Shown here in pieces: positions 15,168-23,476 of a DNA stretch of 64,000 nucleotides; the first letter of the stretch is position 1; each line of letters opens with the position of its first letter. The notes beneath the pieces were generated by a model that saw only the letters and a list, made by a program, of their open reading frames with translations, ran no database searches and was not told the DNA's origin. The DNA comes from an uncultured Flavonifractor sp. Lineage in GTDB: Bacteria; Bacillota; Clostridia; Oscillospirales; Oscillospiraceae. Position numbers and translations under genes: made by a program. The stretch lies in contig CALWXT010000001.1 of assembly GCA_944385575.1 (NCBI GenBank), positions 1 through 64,000 of the forward strand, in the 5' to 3' direction.

Positions 15168-16589
15168 TCAGCCCTCCGGGAAGGTATACCGCACCACCGG
15201 ATGGCGGGCGGCGGCAGTCTCGTCCGGGCGGCCCACCACGGTGGAGTGGGGGGCGGCATGGAGGGCTTCCGGGTCCTCCTTTGCCCGGCGGAGGATGTCC
15301 GCCAGCACTTCCGCAGCCCGGTCCAGGGTCTCGGGGGCTTCGGTCTCAGTGGGCTCGAACATCAGCGCCTCGTGGACAATGAGGGGGAAGTACATGGTGG
15401 GCGGATGAATGCCGTCGTCCAGCATGGCCTTGGCCACGTCCAGGGCGGACACCCCCGTTTCCTTCTTCAGACCCTCCAGGGTGAGCACAAATTCGTGCAT
15501 GCACAGTCCGGGGAAGGCGGCGGTGTAGCCTGCCTCCTCCAGCTTGTGCTTGAGGTAGTTGGCGTTGAGCACGGCCCCTTGGGCGGCCTCCGCTACCCGG
15601 GAATTGCCCAGCCGCATCAAATAGGTCAGGGCCTTCACCACCACCAGGAAGTTGGCGTGGAAGGCGCGGACCTGGCCAATGGAGTGCTCCCCTCCGTTGC
15701 CGCACAGGGCGGAGCCGGGCATAAAGGGAGCCAGAAATTCTTTGCAGCCTACCGGGCCGCTGCCGGGACCGCCGCCGCCGTGGGGAGTGGCGAAGGTCTT
15801 GTGCAGGTTCAGGTGGCATACATCGAAGCCCATGTCCCCCGGCCGGGCCACACCCATGATGGCGTTCAGATTGGCCCCGTCATAGTACACCAGGCCGCCG
15901 GCCTCATGGACGATTTTGGTGATGGCCAGGATGTCACGCTCAAAGAGCCCCACAGTGTTGGGGTTGGTGAGCATCAGACCCGCCGTGTCCGGGCCGCAGG
16001 CGGCTTTCAAAGCCTCCAGATCCACCAGACCCTCCGCCGTGGAGGGGATGTTGCGGACGGTGAAGCCCGCCATAGTGGCCGAGGCTGGGTTGGTGCCGTG
16101 GGCGGAGTCGGGCACCAGGATGACGGTGCGCCCGGTGTCCCCCCGGTGGACGTGGTAGGCCTTGATGAGCAGCAGGCCGGTAAACTCTCCGTGGGCGCCG
16201 GCGGCGGGCTGAAGGGTCACCCGGTCCATGCCGGTGATGCGGGCCAGGGCGTATTCTGTCTGGGCCATGGCCAGCTGGCAGCCCCTGATGGTATGGGCGG
16301 GCTGGAGGGGATGGATGCCGGTAAAGCCGGGCAGGGCGGCCATGTCCTCTCCCAGCTTGGGATTGTATTTCATGGTGCAGGAGCCCAGGGGATAAAAACC
16401 GTCGCACACGCCGAAGGCCCGGCGGGCCAGAGCCTGATAGTGACGGGACAGGTCGCTCTCCCCAATCTCGGGCAGGCGGGGGGCATTCTTCCGGGCAAAC
16501 TCCTCAGGCACGGGGCACTCCGGCACATCCAGCGGGGGCAGCAGGTCGGTGCCCCGGCCGGGGCGGCTGCGCTCAAAGATCAGTTCCAT
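15168..16589 (-). CDS. gcvPB: Glycine dehydrogenase (decarboxylating) subunit 2
   Basis: The 473-aa C-terminal half of the split P-protein. With GcvPA it decarboxylates glycine and passes the aminomethyl group to lipoyl-GcvH. It carries the PLP lysine in HLNLHKTFATPHGGGG and the family GCQLAMAQTEYALARITGMD region. The length is normal. AGGAGG precedes the ATG, and the gene overlaps gcvPA by 10 nt. Confidence 0.96.
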   Translation of the reverse strand: MELIFERSRPGRGTDLLPPLDVPECPVPEEFARKNAPRLPEIGESDLSRHYQALARRAFGVCDGFYPLGSCTMKYNPKLGEDMAALPGFTGIHPLQPAHTIRGCQLAMAQTEYALARITGMDRVTLQPAAGAHGEFTGLLLIKAYHVHRGDTGRTVILVPDSAHGTNPASATMAGFTVRNIPSTAEGLVDLEALKAACGPDTAGLMLTNPNTVGLFERDILAITKIVHEAGGLVYYDGANLNAIMGVARPGDMGFDVCHLNLHKTFATPHGGGGPGSGPVGCKEFLAPFMPGSALCGNGGEHSIGQVRAFHANFLVVVKALTYLMRLGNSRVAEAAQGAVLNANYLKHKLEEAGYTAAFPGLCMHEFVLTLEGLKKETGVSALDVAKAMLDDGIHPPTMYFPLIVHEALMFEPTETEAPETLDRAAEVLADILRRAKEDPEALHAAPHSTVVGRPDETAAARHPVVRYTFPEG

Positions 16590-17893
16590 ATGCCCAGCAC
16601 CTCCTTTACAATCGCTACCGTCTGGTCCAGCTCTGCCTTGGTCTGCTTCTCAGTGACGCACCACAGCAGCCCGTCCCGCAGCGGCAAGCCACCCAAGATG
16701 CCTTTGGCCTCCAGCCCGGACAGCACCCCATTGTGGTTGGGCAGGTCAGTGACAAACTCATGGAAGAAGGGGCCGGGGAAGTGGAGCTTGACTCCAGGCA
16801 GCTTGCACAGCTCCGATGCCAGATAGTGAGCCTTGGCATAGCATTGCTCGCCTACCTGTTTCAAGCCGCCCGGCCCCATCATGGACAGGTACACCGAGGC
16901 AGTGAGAGCGCACAGAGCCTCGTTGGAGCAGATGTTGGAGGAGGCCTTCTCCCGGCGGATGTGCTGCTCTCTGGCCTGCATGGTGAGTACGAAAGCCCGG
17001 TTGCCGTCCTTGTCGGTGGTCTCACCCACGATGCGGCCGGGCAGCTTGCGCATCATGGCATGGGTGGTGGCCATAAAGCCCAGGTAGGGACCGCCCCAGG
17101 ACAGAGGCAGACCGAGGGGCTGGCCCTCGCCCACGGCGATATCGGCGCCCCAGGCGGCGGGAGGCTCCAGCACGCCCAGAGTGATGGGATTCACCCCGGC
17201 AATGAGCTTGGCGCCACCTTCATGGGCCATCTGGGCCAGAGCGGCCCCGTCCTCCAGCAGGCCGTAGAAGTTGGGCTGCTGGATGTATACGCAGGCGGTC
17301 TGGTCGTCCACCAGGCCGGTCAGGTCGGTGCGACCGTCCTTCACAGGGGCCACCACCACCTCGGTGCCCGCGCCGAAGCAGTAGGTTTTAATGGTGGCGA
17401 TGACGTCGGGGTGAGCGGCGCCGGACACCACGGCTTTTGTCCGATTCCGGTCCCGGCACATGGCAACGCCCTCCGCCGCGGCGGAGGCCCCGTCATACAC
17501 CGAGGCGTTGGATGCGTCCATGCCGGTAAGCTCGCAGATCATGGTCTGGAACTCGAAGATGGATTGCAGCACGCCCTGGCTGATCTCCGCCTGATAGGGG
17601 GTGTAGGCGGTGACGAACTCCTCCTTGGAGGCGATGCGGCTCACCGCGGCGGGGATATAGTGGTCATAGGCCCCGGCTCCCCGCAGGATGGTGGAAAAAC
17701 GGACGTTCTGAGCCGCCAGATTTTCCATGGCCCGGCGGACCGCCAGCTCGCTTTTGGGCTCCGGAAGGTCCAGAGGACCGTCGATGTACACTTCGTCGGG
17801 CACGTCCCGATACAGGTCCCGGGGGCCGGACAGCCCCAGGGCCTCATACTGCCGTCTCCGCTCCTCCGGGGCGGCGGGCAGGTAGCCGCCCAT
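16580..17893 (-). CDS. gcvPA: Glycine dehydrogenase (decarboxylating) subunit 1
   Basis: The N-terminal half of the P-protein (437 aa), with typical MGGYLPAAPEERRRQYEALG at the start, RGAGAYDHYIPA and QAEISQGVLQSIFEFQTMI. It dimerises with GcvPB. An ATG two codons upstream (17899) overlaps the gcvH stop codon. I prefer 17893 because GAGGAGGG is then spaced properly and the family begins MG-Y-P. Confidence 0.95.
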   Translation of the reverse strand: MGGYLPAAPEERRRQYEALGLSGPRDLYRDVPDEVYIDGPLDLPEPKSELAVRRAMENLAAQNVRFSTILRGAGAYDHYIPAAVSRIASKEEFVTAYTPYQAEISQGVLQSIFEFQTMICELTGMDASNASVYDGASAAAEGVAMCRDRNRTKAVVSGAAHPDVIATIKTYCFGAGTEVVVAPVKDGRTDLTGLVDDQTACVYIQQPNFYGLLEDGAALAQMAHEGGAKLIAGVNPITLGVLEPPAAWGADIAVGEGQPLGLPLSWGGPYLGFMATTHAMMRKLPGRIVGETTDKDGNRAFVLTMQAREQHIRREKASSNICSNEALCALTASVYLSMMGPGGLKQVGEQCYAKAHYLASELCKLPGVKLHFPGPFFHEFVTDLPNHNGVLSGLEAKGILGGLPLRDGLLWCVTEKQTKAELDQTVAIVKEVLGIWN

Positions 17894-17895
17894 GG

Positions 17896-18273
17896 TCATC
17901 CCTCCTCGGCACAGTGGGCCTCATAGGCCCCGGCGTCCAGCAGCTCCTCCTTGCCGGTGATTTGCTCCACCTTAATGAGCCAGGCACCATAGGGGTCCTC
18001 GTTCACCAGGGCGGGATTGTCCACCAGCTCCTCGTTGATTTCCAGCACCACGCCGGACACCGGGGAGATCACATCAGACACCGCCTTCACGGACTCCACG
18101 TCCCCAAAGGCCTCCCCGGCGTTCACTTCGTCCCCGGGCTGGGGCAGATTGACGAACACGATATCGCCCAGGGCGTCCTGGGCAAAGTCGGTGAGGCCCA
18201 CGGCAGCCACGCCGTCCTCCACCAGCAGCCACTCGTGAGATCTGGTGTATTGCAGTTCATTGGGGATGTTCAT
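17896..18273 (-). CDS. gcvH: Glycine cleavage system H protein
   Basis: A 125-aa lipoyl carrier that shuttles aminomethyl and electron equivalents between P, T and L proteins. The lipoylated lysine is K63 in [12 protein letters not shown], and the N-terminal [12 protein letters not shown] is typical. CAGGAGG precedes the ATG. Lipoylation could use the lplA product at 41234-42226. Confidence 0.97.
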   Translation of the reverse strand: MNIPNELQYTRSHEWLLVEDGVAAVGLTDFAQDALGDIVFVNLPQPGDEVNAGEAFGDVESVKAVSDVISPVSGVVLEINEELVDNPALVNEDPYGAWLIKVEQITGKEELLDAGAYEAHCAEEG

Positions 18274-18306
18274 AATGATTACCTCCTGTATTGTAATGAA
18301 AGAAAA

Positions 18307-19383
18307 TTACCCTCTCTTATAGAACGGGGTTTTGATGACCTCTGCCTCGATCTTCCGGCCCCGGACGTCCACCTGCACCACGGTGCCCGGCTCCTTGTAG
18401 GAGGCCTCCACCATGGCCATGGACACCGCCTGGCCCAGCCACGGGCAGTGGGTGCCGGAGGTGACCACGCCGATCTGCTTCTCTCCGTCGTACACCGGGC
18501 ACTCCTCCCGGGCGATGCCCCGGCCGGTGATCTTCAGCCCTACCCGGCGGCGGGACACGGGCCGGGCGTTCTCCAGGGCGGCCTTGCCGATGAAGTCGGG
18601 CTTATCCAGCTTGACGAAAATGCCCAGCACCGCCTCGTAGGGGTTGATGGTAGGGGAGAGCTCATGGCCGTAGAGGGGCATGGCGGCCTCCAGCCGCAGG
18701 GTGTCCCGGGCGCCCAGACCACAGGGGACCAGGCCGAAGGGCTTTCCCGTCTCCAGCAGGGCGTTCCACAGGGCGGGAGCGTCCGCCGGGGCGCAGTACA
18801 GCTCGAAGCCGTCCTCCCCGGTGTACCCTGTCCGGGAGACCATGCAGGGGAAGCTCGCCACCGTGCCGCGCAGCACGGCGGAGTAGTTCTTTTCCGGAAT
18901 GTCGGATGTGAGGGTGCGGAGGATCTCCTCCGCCCTGGGGCCCTGGAGGGCCAGCTGGGCCACTTTGTCCGACCAGTCCTCCATGGTGCAGTCCCCGGTG
19001 AGGTGGTCGGAAATCCAGGCGGCGTCCTTGTCCTTGTTGGCGGCGTTGACCACGATGAAGTACACCGTGTCGCTCACCTTGTACACGATCAGGTCGTCTA
19101 CCACGCCGCCATCCTCATAGCACATGGGGGAGTAGCGGGCCTGACCCTCGTACATGCCGGAAAAGTCGTTGGTCATCAGCCGGTTCACGTTGGCCAGGGC
19201 GTCGGCCCCCCGGAGCACCAGCTCCCCCATGTGGGACACGTCGAACAGGCCGCAGGCGGAGCGCACCGCCTTGTGCTCGGCGATGACGCCGGAGTACTGC
19301 ACCGGCAGCAGCCACCCGGCAAAGGGGACGATCTTTCCTCCCGCCGCCACATGGCGGTCGTAGAGCGGGGTCTTCTGTTCCAT
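18307..19383 (-). CDS. gcvT: Aminomethyltransferase (glycine cleavage T protein)
   Basis: A 359-aa THF-dependent enzyme releasing ammonia and methylene-THF from aminomethyl-GcvH. Family marks are TPLYDRHVAAGGKIVPFAGW, SACGLFDVSHMGE and RTGYTGEDGFELYC. The frame is open to 19434, but that part overlaps the riboswitch terminator. AGGAGG is 8 nt from the ATG at 19383 and too close to the one at 19389. It is the first gene of the operon, controlled by the upstream glycine riboswitch. Confidence 0.95.
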   Translation of the reverse strand: MEQKTPLYDRHVAAGGKIVPFAGWLLPVQYSGVIAEHKAVRSACGLFDVSHMGELVLRGADALANVNRLMTNDFSGMYEGQARYSPMCYEDGGVVDDLIVYKVSDTVYFIVVNAANKDKDAAWISDHLTGDCTMEDWSDKVAQLALQGPRAEEILRTLTSDIPEKNYSAVLRGTVASFPCMVSRTGYTGEDGFELYCAPADAPALWNALLETGKPFGLVPCGLGARDTLRLEAAMPLYGHELSPTINPYEAVLGIFVKLDKPDFIGKAALENARPVSRRRVGLKITGRGIAREECPVYDGEKQIGVVTSGTHCPWLGQAVSMAMVEASYKEPGTVVQVDVRGRKIEAEVIKTPFYKRG

Positions 19384-19408
19384 CTCCATTACCTCCTTTT
19401 TGCACAGC

Positions 19409-19438
19409 AAAAAAGCGCATGGCAAATACGCCATGCGC
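19409..19438 (-). terminator. Riboswitch-controlled terminator before gcvT
   Basis: On the minus strand, GCGCATGGCG and TGCCATGCGC form a stem followed by TTTTTTG. Its 5' arm directly abuts the end of the second glycine aptamer, so glycine binding can disrupt it and allow read-through into gcvT. Confidence 0.85.
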
Positions 19439-19585
19439 CTCTGTCCTGGTACCTGAGAGTTTTGCCCCCGTCGGCGCGGGCAGCAGCCCGCTTTCCAGAG
19501 TTTCGTCAGGGACCGGTCCTTTTGCCTGAGAGATCACTGCGCTGCCCCTTCGGCGGCGGCCTGTGCCGCTCTCTCCCGGTTCCGT
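19437..19585 (-). promoter_or_regulatory. Tandem glycine riboswitch
   Basis: Two aptamers read on the minus strand. The first has GGGAGAGAGCGG, CCGAAGGGGCAG and ATCTCTCAGGCAAAAGGACCG; the second has ACGAAACTCTGGAAAG, CCGACGGGGGCAAAA and CTCTCAGGTACCAGGACAG. These are the conserved blocks of the gcvT motif, in the usual order and close spacing. With the terminator at 19409-19438, it should act as a glycine-activated antitermination switch. Confidence 0.96.
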
Positions 19586-19624
19586 CATCCGACAATATGA
19601 ACTTGCCAGTTTGCTTCCAATCTC

Positions 19625-19653
19625 AGTATAGGAGGACTTGGAGCAAAAGTCAA
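19625..19653 (-). promoter_or_regulatory. Promoter of the gcv operon
   Basis: On the minus strand, TTGACT (19648-19653), a 17-bp spacer and TATACT (19625-19630), about 40 nt upstream of the first glycine aptamer. Confidence 0.78.
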
Positions 19654-19675
19654 CCGCAGATTTGTCCTTTGGAGC

Positions 19676-19702
19676 ACCCTTTTCCGAAAGGAACATAAAA
19701 TA
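19676..19702 (+). promoter_or_regulatory. Sigma-K-like promoter of the dpaA fragment
   Basis: ACC (19676-19678), 15 nt, then CATAAAATA (19694-19702), matching the mother-cell sigma-K pattern (AC near -35, CATAnnnTA near -10). Dipicolinate synthase is a late mother-cell gene, so position and type agree. Confidence 0.5.
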
Positions 19703-19730
19703 GGATGCGGCGAGGAAGGAGGCGGATACC

Positions 19731-20126
19731 GTGCGGCATGAATTGGATATCTGGATCATGGGAGGAGACCGGCGGCAGGCCCGGCTGGCGGGCCTGCTGG
19801 CCGAAGACGGACATACGGTACATACGCTGGGCCTGGGCCCAGCGGTCGAAGGGGCGAAGGAGGAATGGGAGCTTTCCGGAGCTGCCTTGGCTGACTGCGT
19901 GGTGCTCCCGCTGCCGGTGGCGGCACCGGGCGGGAAACTGAACGCGCCCCTTGCGGAGCGGGAGCTGCCCCTGGAGCAGGTTTTTGCGGCCCTGCGGCCG
20001 GGGCAGGTAATCTGTGCCGGCCGGGTGGACCCGGCCACGGAAGCGCTGGCCGGAGACCGGGGGCTGGTGCTCCACGACTATTTTGCCCGGGAGGAGCTTG
20101 CGGTGGCCAACGCGGTGCCCACAGCA
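19731..20126 (+). pseudogene. dpaA: Dipicolinate synthase subunit A, truncated after residue 132
   Basis: Starts with GTG behind a strong AAGGAGG. The product shows the DpaA N-terminal half: DIWIMGGDRRQARLAGLLAE, then DCVVLPLPVA, VICAGRVDPATEAL and a run ending AVANAVPTA. In DpaA this point is followed by EG and the NAD-binding Rossmann half. Here similarity stops at 20126 and the frame runs into unrelated codons, ending at 20225 over the antisense kinase gene. About 55 percent of the protein is missing, and dpaB is not adjacent. The break coincides with the left edge of the sugar island. Spore dipicolinate synthesis must use another copy or pathway, or be lost. Confidence 0.8.
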
Positions 20127-20149
20127 TTTGCAAAAGGACACAGGAACGC

Positions 20150-21691
20150 TTATCGGAACAGGGAGGACAGCTTGTGGTTTATACCACACAGCTCCTTTTG
20201 CAGTGTGCAGAACACTTCGTTGTAATATTGGCTGTACTGCCGGTATTTGCTTTCGTCCGGATCATAGGTCACAGACGGCTTCTGTACGGCCTGGACAGCT
20301 TCTGCATCGTTTTTGTAAACGCCGCACCCCAGACCTGCCAGCATAGCGGCCCCCAGAGGTGTTGCCTCATAAACGTCCGGCACAGTGAGGGAGAGACCGG
20401 TAATATCAGCCTTGTTCTGCATCCAGAAGGCGTTTTTTGCGGCGCCGCCGGTGGCGATGATGCGTTCCGGGGTGCCCAGACGATAGGATTGGAAGGATTC
20501 CAGCATCATGCGGAACTGATAGTCCAGTCCTTCAAATACAGCCCGCATCATATCACCGCAGGAGACGATGTTTTGCAGTCCCAGGAAGGCACCCATGGAA
20601 TTCGGATCGCGGAAGGGCGCGCCGGCGCCGGAGAAGTGAGGCAGGAAAAAGCAGCCTCTGGAGCCCAGAGGAGCCTCCTCCACGGCCGTGATGATAGCCG
20701 GCCAGGGATTGCTGCCCTCCAGGGCGCCGGGATTGCAGGCGGACAAGTGGTGCTTAAGCCATTCGGTCATATCGCCGCTGATGAAACTGCCCACATACAT
20801 ATACCGGTTTGTGGCCACATGACCTTCAATATAATAACCGCTGTTATACAGATCATCGGAAAGATTGACCCGGTCTGTAGCAAGCAGCAGCATTTCCCAG
20901 GTGCCGGTCAGATCCAGCAGAACATTGCTGTCAATGGCACCCACAGCATAAGCGCCGCATATAAAATCGTGCCCGCCCAGCACCACCTGGGTGGTTTTGG
21001 CCAGGCCGGTTTCCTCGGCTGCAGAGGGGAGGATCGTACCCAGCGGCGTGCCGGACTGGTAGACCGGCGGAAAGAGGGAGAGGGGAATACCGGCGGCCTC
21101 AATAAGTTCCTTGCTCCAGCTTCTGCTGCGCTGGTCAAACACAGAAGTACAGGTAGCCATAGAGTAGTCGCTGGCCTGTACGCCGCACAGCTTGAAGTTG
21201 ATAAAATCTTCGATCAGCAGCCATTTGTCGGCTGCCTCCAGAAGTTCCGGATGGTTTTCCTTGAGCCACAGCATGCGATAGATGCTGTCGATATCCATGA
21301 CCTGTTTGCCGGTAAGCTCAAAAATGCGCTTTTTCCCGATTTTTTCCGAGAAGGACCGGCTCTGGGGGATGGTCCTGGGGCAGTGCCAGGAGATCATGGG
21401 GTACAGGGGAGCGCCGTTTTTGTCCAGTGGCAGCCCGTCCATGCCGAAACCGGTTACAGCCACCGCGCCCACGTCATCGGGAGAGGAGACGCGGGAGAGG
21501 GCCTGGCGCACAGAGAGCTTCACACACGCCCAGATCTTTTCCGGTTCCCACACCGACCAGGTGGGCTGCGCCGGGTCCAGGTGCGACAAAGGTGTGGGCT
21601 GGGTGCCGTAAGAGACCGGATTTCCGCTGTAGTCATAAATAACAGCCTTGATGCTGGTGGAGCCCAGGTCAATCCCCATTAGATAACGCAT
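20150..21691 (-). CDS. FGGY-family carbohydrate kinase, copy 1
   Basis: A 513-aa sugar kinase. The N-terminal phosphate motif MGIDLGSTSIKAV is canonical for FGGY kinases; it also shows VTGFGMDGLPL, GGHDFICGA, DLTGTWEMLLL and a C-terminal ATGGAAKNAFWMQNKADITG. It is clearly a paralogue of the kinase at 23477-25027 (shared SWHCPRTIPQ and FLPHFSGAGAPFRDPNSMGA). The substrate is unknown; a ketose from the neighbouring isomerase is likely. AGGAGGTGC precedes the ATG at 21691. It is transcribed away from the isomerase, and no terminator lies between its stop and the dpaA break. Confidence 0.9.
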   Translation of the reverse strand: MRYLMGIDLGSTSIKAVIYDYSGNPVSYGTQPTPLSHLDPAQPTWSVWEPEKIWACVKLSVRQALSRVSSPDDVGAVAVTGFGMDGLPLDKNGAPLYPMISWHCPRTIPQSRSFSEKIGKKRIFELTGKQVMDIDSIYRMLWLKENHPELLEAADKWLLIEDFINFKLCGVQASDYSMATCTSVFDQRSRSWSKELIEAAGIPLSLFPPVYQSGTPLGTILPSAAEETGLAKTTQVVLGGHDFICGAYAVGAIDSNVLLDLTGTWEMLLLATDRVNLSDDLYNSGYYIEGHVATNRYMYVGSFISGDMTEWLKHHLSACNPGALEGSNPWPAIITAVEEAPLGSRGCFFLPHFSGAGAPFRDPNSMGAFLGLQNIVSCGDMMRAVFEGLDYQFRMMLESFQSYRLGTPERIIATGGAAKNAFWMQNKADITGLSLTVPDVYEATPLGAAMLAGLGCGVYKNDAEAVQAVQKPSVTYDPDESKYRQYSQYYNEVFCTLQKELCGINHKLSSLFR

Positions 21692-21760
21692 ATTGCACCT
21701 CCTGATACAGCAGATGATACCTTTATAATAGCATGCGCCATATTGTAAGAATAGGGAAAA

Positions 21761-21782
21761 TTTTGAGATTTTATCTCCAAAA
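21761..21782. promoter_or_regulatory. Candidate operator between kinase 1 and isomerase genes
   Basis: TTTTGAGAT (21761-21769), 3 nt, ATCTCCAAAA (21773-21782) form a near-perfect dyad with one unmatched base, in the divergent gap. It could bind the PocR/AraC regulator encoded at 25131. This rests on position and symmetry only. Confidence 0.35.
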
Positions 21783-21955
21783 ATCGGATGTTTCAAGTAC
21801 CGGGCCGGAGCGGAAAAACAGGACGGACTGATAGCTGAAAATCGTCCCGTATTTTCTGGTATTGTGCGAGACAGGAAAACTTGCGCCATGCTACACTAGG
21901 GCCATAGCAAGGAAGTCCCCCGCGATGGATATACGACTGTTCAGGAGGTATTGTC

Positions 21956-23374
21956 ATGAGCAAAGCGGATCATGTCAGAAGTAAAATCAAGCTGGTGTGC
22001 GGGTCCCGGAAGAAAGGCTATCCCGGCTGGCCCCACGTTGACTTTGACCATGAAGGTCTGATGGAGAACTATCTGCACCGCCTTCAGACGGCGCTCCCCA
22101 ACTGCGACTTTACCGTGGTGTTCTACAACAACGCCTTTGAAGCCCGGGAGGGCTTTCAGGATAATGACCAGTATGACGGCGTAGTGATATTCAACGCCAC
22201 CCACGGAAATGGTGTGGCCACGGAGTTCCTGAATCTGAAGACGCCCGGCGTCATTGTGGACGAGCTCCATGCCGGCTCGGGCGACCTGGTGCGGCTGAAT
22301 ACCCGGATCAACAAGGAGCATTTGCCCGTGGTGGTGGTGGCCTCCTCCGACTTTAACGATACCGTGAACGCGGTGCGGCTGCTGCACATCAGAAAGCAGC
22401 TCAAGAACTCCAAGGTCGTGCTGTACAAGAACTTTAACCCCATCAGCAAGGAAAACGAGGCTTTCCTGAAGGAAGCGCTGGGCACCGGAAGCACCTGGAA
22501 GCGTTACCTTGCGGGTCCGGCCGGCCTCAAAGAGAAGCTGGAGTGCCTGAAGCATAACTTCGGAGTTGAAGTGGTCATCAAGACCAAGGAGGACCTGGAA
22601 GGGTACCTTGCGCAGGTGGACGACAATGAGGCTCAGAAGATCGCCGAGAGGTGGACGCGCAATGCGCTGGGCGTCATTGAGCCTACGGCTCAGGATGTTT
22701 TCGAGTCGGCCAGAATGTATCTCGCCCTGAAAAAATCCGTGGAGGAGGAGCAGGCCGATGCGGTAAGCGTGGACTGCATCATGATGTTCTACACCACGGA
22801 GATGTCCGCCTATCCCTGCATGAGCCATGTGCAGATGAACGACGACGGACTGACCGGAACCTGCGAGTCTGACCTGGACTCCTTGCTGACGCAGCTGGTC
22901 ATCCGGTACATGACGGGCTACGCCAGCTTTGTGTCCGACCCCGTGATCGACACCGCCACCAATCAGATCATCTACGACCATTGTTCCGCCGCCACAAAAT
23001 GGTTCGGTAAGGATAGTGCCTGCTCCCCCTACTACCTGCGCAGCCATGCCGAGGACCACAACAGCACCTCCATCCAGACCATTATGCCCATTGGTCAGAC
23101 TGTGACCACCGCGAAGATCGACATTGCCCACCATGCGATGGCGCTGCATACTGCAAAGGCCGTGGGCAACGTCTCGGAGGAGAAGGGCTGCCGCACCAAG
23201 CTGGCCGCTGAGGTCCCCGACGCCCGGCTGCTCCTGGATAACTGGGATGCGGATATCTTCAGCTGGCATAAGGTCACGTTCTATGGTGATCACCGCCGGG
23301 AGCTGCTGGACATTGCCAAGCTGTACGACATGAAGGTGATCCAGGAGGACCGGGATATTCCCCGCTTTGACTAA
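21956..23374 (+). CDS. L-fucose/L-arabinose isomerase-like protein
   Basis: A 472-aa protein resembling the fucose isomerase fold: an N-terminal Rossmann-like region (VVIFNATHGNGVATEF, VIVDELHAGSGDL) and a C-terminal part with TCESDLDSLLTQLV and IYDHCSA, which match the acidic and histidine metal-site regions of FucI-type enzymes. It is shorter than FucI (about 590 aa). It is expected to interconvert an aldose and ketose for the two flanking kinases. AGGAGG lies upstream. The exact substrate cannot be read from the sequence. Confidence 0.75.
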   Translation: MSKADHVRSKIKLVCGSRKKGYPGWPHVDFDHEGLMENYLHRLQTALPNCDFTVVFYNNAFEAREGFQDNDQYDGVVIFNATHGNGVATEFLNLKTPGVIVDELHAGSGDLVRLNTRINKEHLPVVVVASSDFNDTVNAVRLLHIRKQLKNSKVVLYKNFNPISKENEAFLKEALGTGSTWKRYLAGPAGLKEKLECLKHNFGVEVVIKTKEDLEGYLAQVDDNEAQKIAERWTRNALGVIEPTAQDVFESARMYLALKKSVEEEQADAVSVDCIMMFYTTEMSAYPCMSHVQMNDDGLTGTCESDLDSLLTQLVIRYMTGYASFVSDPVIDTATNQIIYDHCSAATKWFGKDSACSPYYLRSHAEDHNSTSIQTIMPIGQTVTTAKIDIAHHAMALHTAKAVGNVSEEKGCRTKLAAEVPDARLLLDNWDADIFSWHKVTFYGDHRRELLDIAKLYDMKVIQEDRDIPRFD

Positions 23375-23409
23375 TGGGGCGGCCGCAGGTATAATATAAG
23401 AAACTTTAT

Positions 23410-23453
23410 GCAATCGAAACCAGCTTCTCCGCGGGAAAGCTGGTTTCGATTGC
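23410..23453 (+). repeat. Perfect inverted repeat between isomerase and kinase 2
   Basis: GCAATCGAAACCAGCTT (23410-23426) pairs perfectly with AAGCTGGTTTCGATTGC (23437-23453) around a 10-nt loop. No T run follows. In the transcript this is a 17-bp hairpin 23 nt before the kinase start, probably an mRNA-stabilising or processing element. Confidence 0.7.
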
Positions 23454-23476
23454 AGCTGTATACAGGAGAATGTGCC

